A stretch of DNA of 64,000 bases from Sphingomonas sp. 28-63-12 (GTDB lineage Bacteria; Pseudomonadota; Alphaproteobacteria; Sphingomonadales; Sphingomonadaceae): contig NCGD01000016.1 of assembly GCA_002281535.1 (NCBI GenBank), positions 62,001 through 126,000 of the forward strand, given 5' to 3'. The number at the start of each line of letters is the position of its first letter. Within the stretch, counting starts at the first letter, position 1. Of this stretch, positions 63,961 through 64,000 are shown one piece after another. The notes below the pieces were generated by a model. It searched no databases. It was not told where the DNA came from and worked only from the letters and a program-made list of their open reading frames with translations. The position numbers were made by a program, and so were the translations under genes.

Positions 63961-64000
63961 ATCAGACACCCGCCCCGCTTTTCACCAGCGAATCGATCGC

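Noticed and set aside
63962..64000. Possible tail of a leftward gene at the right edge (ending SLVKSGAGV)
   Set aside because: Only about a dozen codons are visible, too little to support a gene.

Overview
This 64 kb window reads as a GC-rich alphaproteobacterial chromosome, most probably from the order Sphingomonadales. The basis is a protocatechuate 4,5-cleavage (lig) gene set of the Sphingobium SYK-6 type, three Rieske oxygenase large subunits, many short-chain dehydrogenases (SDRs), two large TonB-dependent receptors and a TPR-sulfotransferase. Genus and species cannot be fixed from this text. No rRNA, tRNA, CRISPR array or intact insertion sequence was recognised.

Region 1 (1-6.1 kb) is the lower protocatechuate pathway. 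A leftward unit runs LysR regulator, DUF1932 dehydrogenase, ligJ, ligA (cut by the window edge). A divergent rightward unit is ligK-ligU-ligI. Region 2 (6.1-13.8 kb) holds an aldehyde dehydrogenase and a benzoylformate-type decarboxylase that could feed aromatic acids into region 1, then a thiolase-fold protein with its DUF35 partner, an SDR, a CoA-transferase and a ThuA-like protein.

Region 3 (13.8-35.4 kb) is a dense catabolic island: a TetR regulator, four SDRs, three Rieske oxygenases with one Rieske ferredoxin, a 2-oxoacid dehydrogenase-type E1alpha/E1beta/E2 set, an acyl-CoA synthetase flanked by two ABM-fold proteins, an acyl-CoA dehydrogenase, and a TonB receptor translationally coupled to a PQQ/haem lipoprotein. 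Four intergenic copies of a palindrome (core CAAWCATGATTG) lie in front of the TetR gene and all the main units of this island, which suggests one regulon. The substrate is unknown; an aromatic or alicyclic acid activated to a CoA ester is likely.

Region 4 (35.4-40.8 kb) carries a MaoC-like hydratase, an AhpD/CMD protein, a TPR-sulfotransferase and a second TonB receptor. Region 5 (40.9-64 kb) makes surface polysaccharide: a damaged GT39-like gene, CDP-3,6-dideoxyhexose genes (rfbFGH), a NeuB-like synthase, an acetolactate-synthase-like TPP enzyme, a HAD phosphatase, a Wza/Wzz-like export pair, lipid-linked glycosyl transfer proteins (GT2, GtrA, a GT87-like membrane protein), a leftward sugar-modification operon, and rmlB-rmlA.

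Two lesions within about 2 kb need checking as biology or assembly error: an actinobacterial qcrB-like scrap fused to the 5' end of the GT39 gene, and an in-frame loss of about 65 codons inside rfbF.
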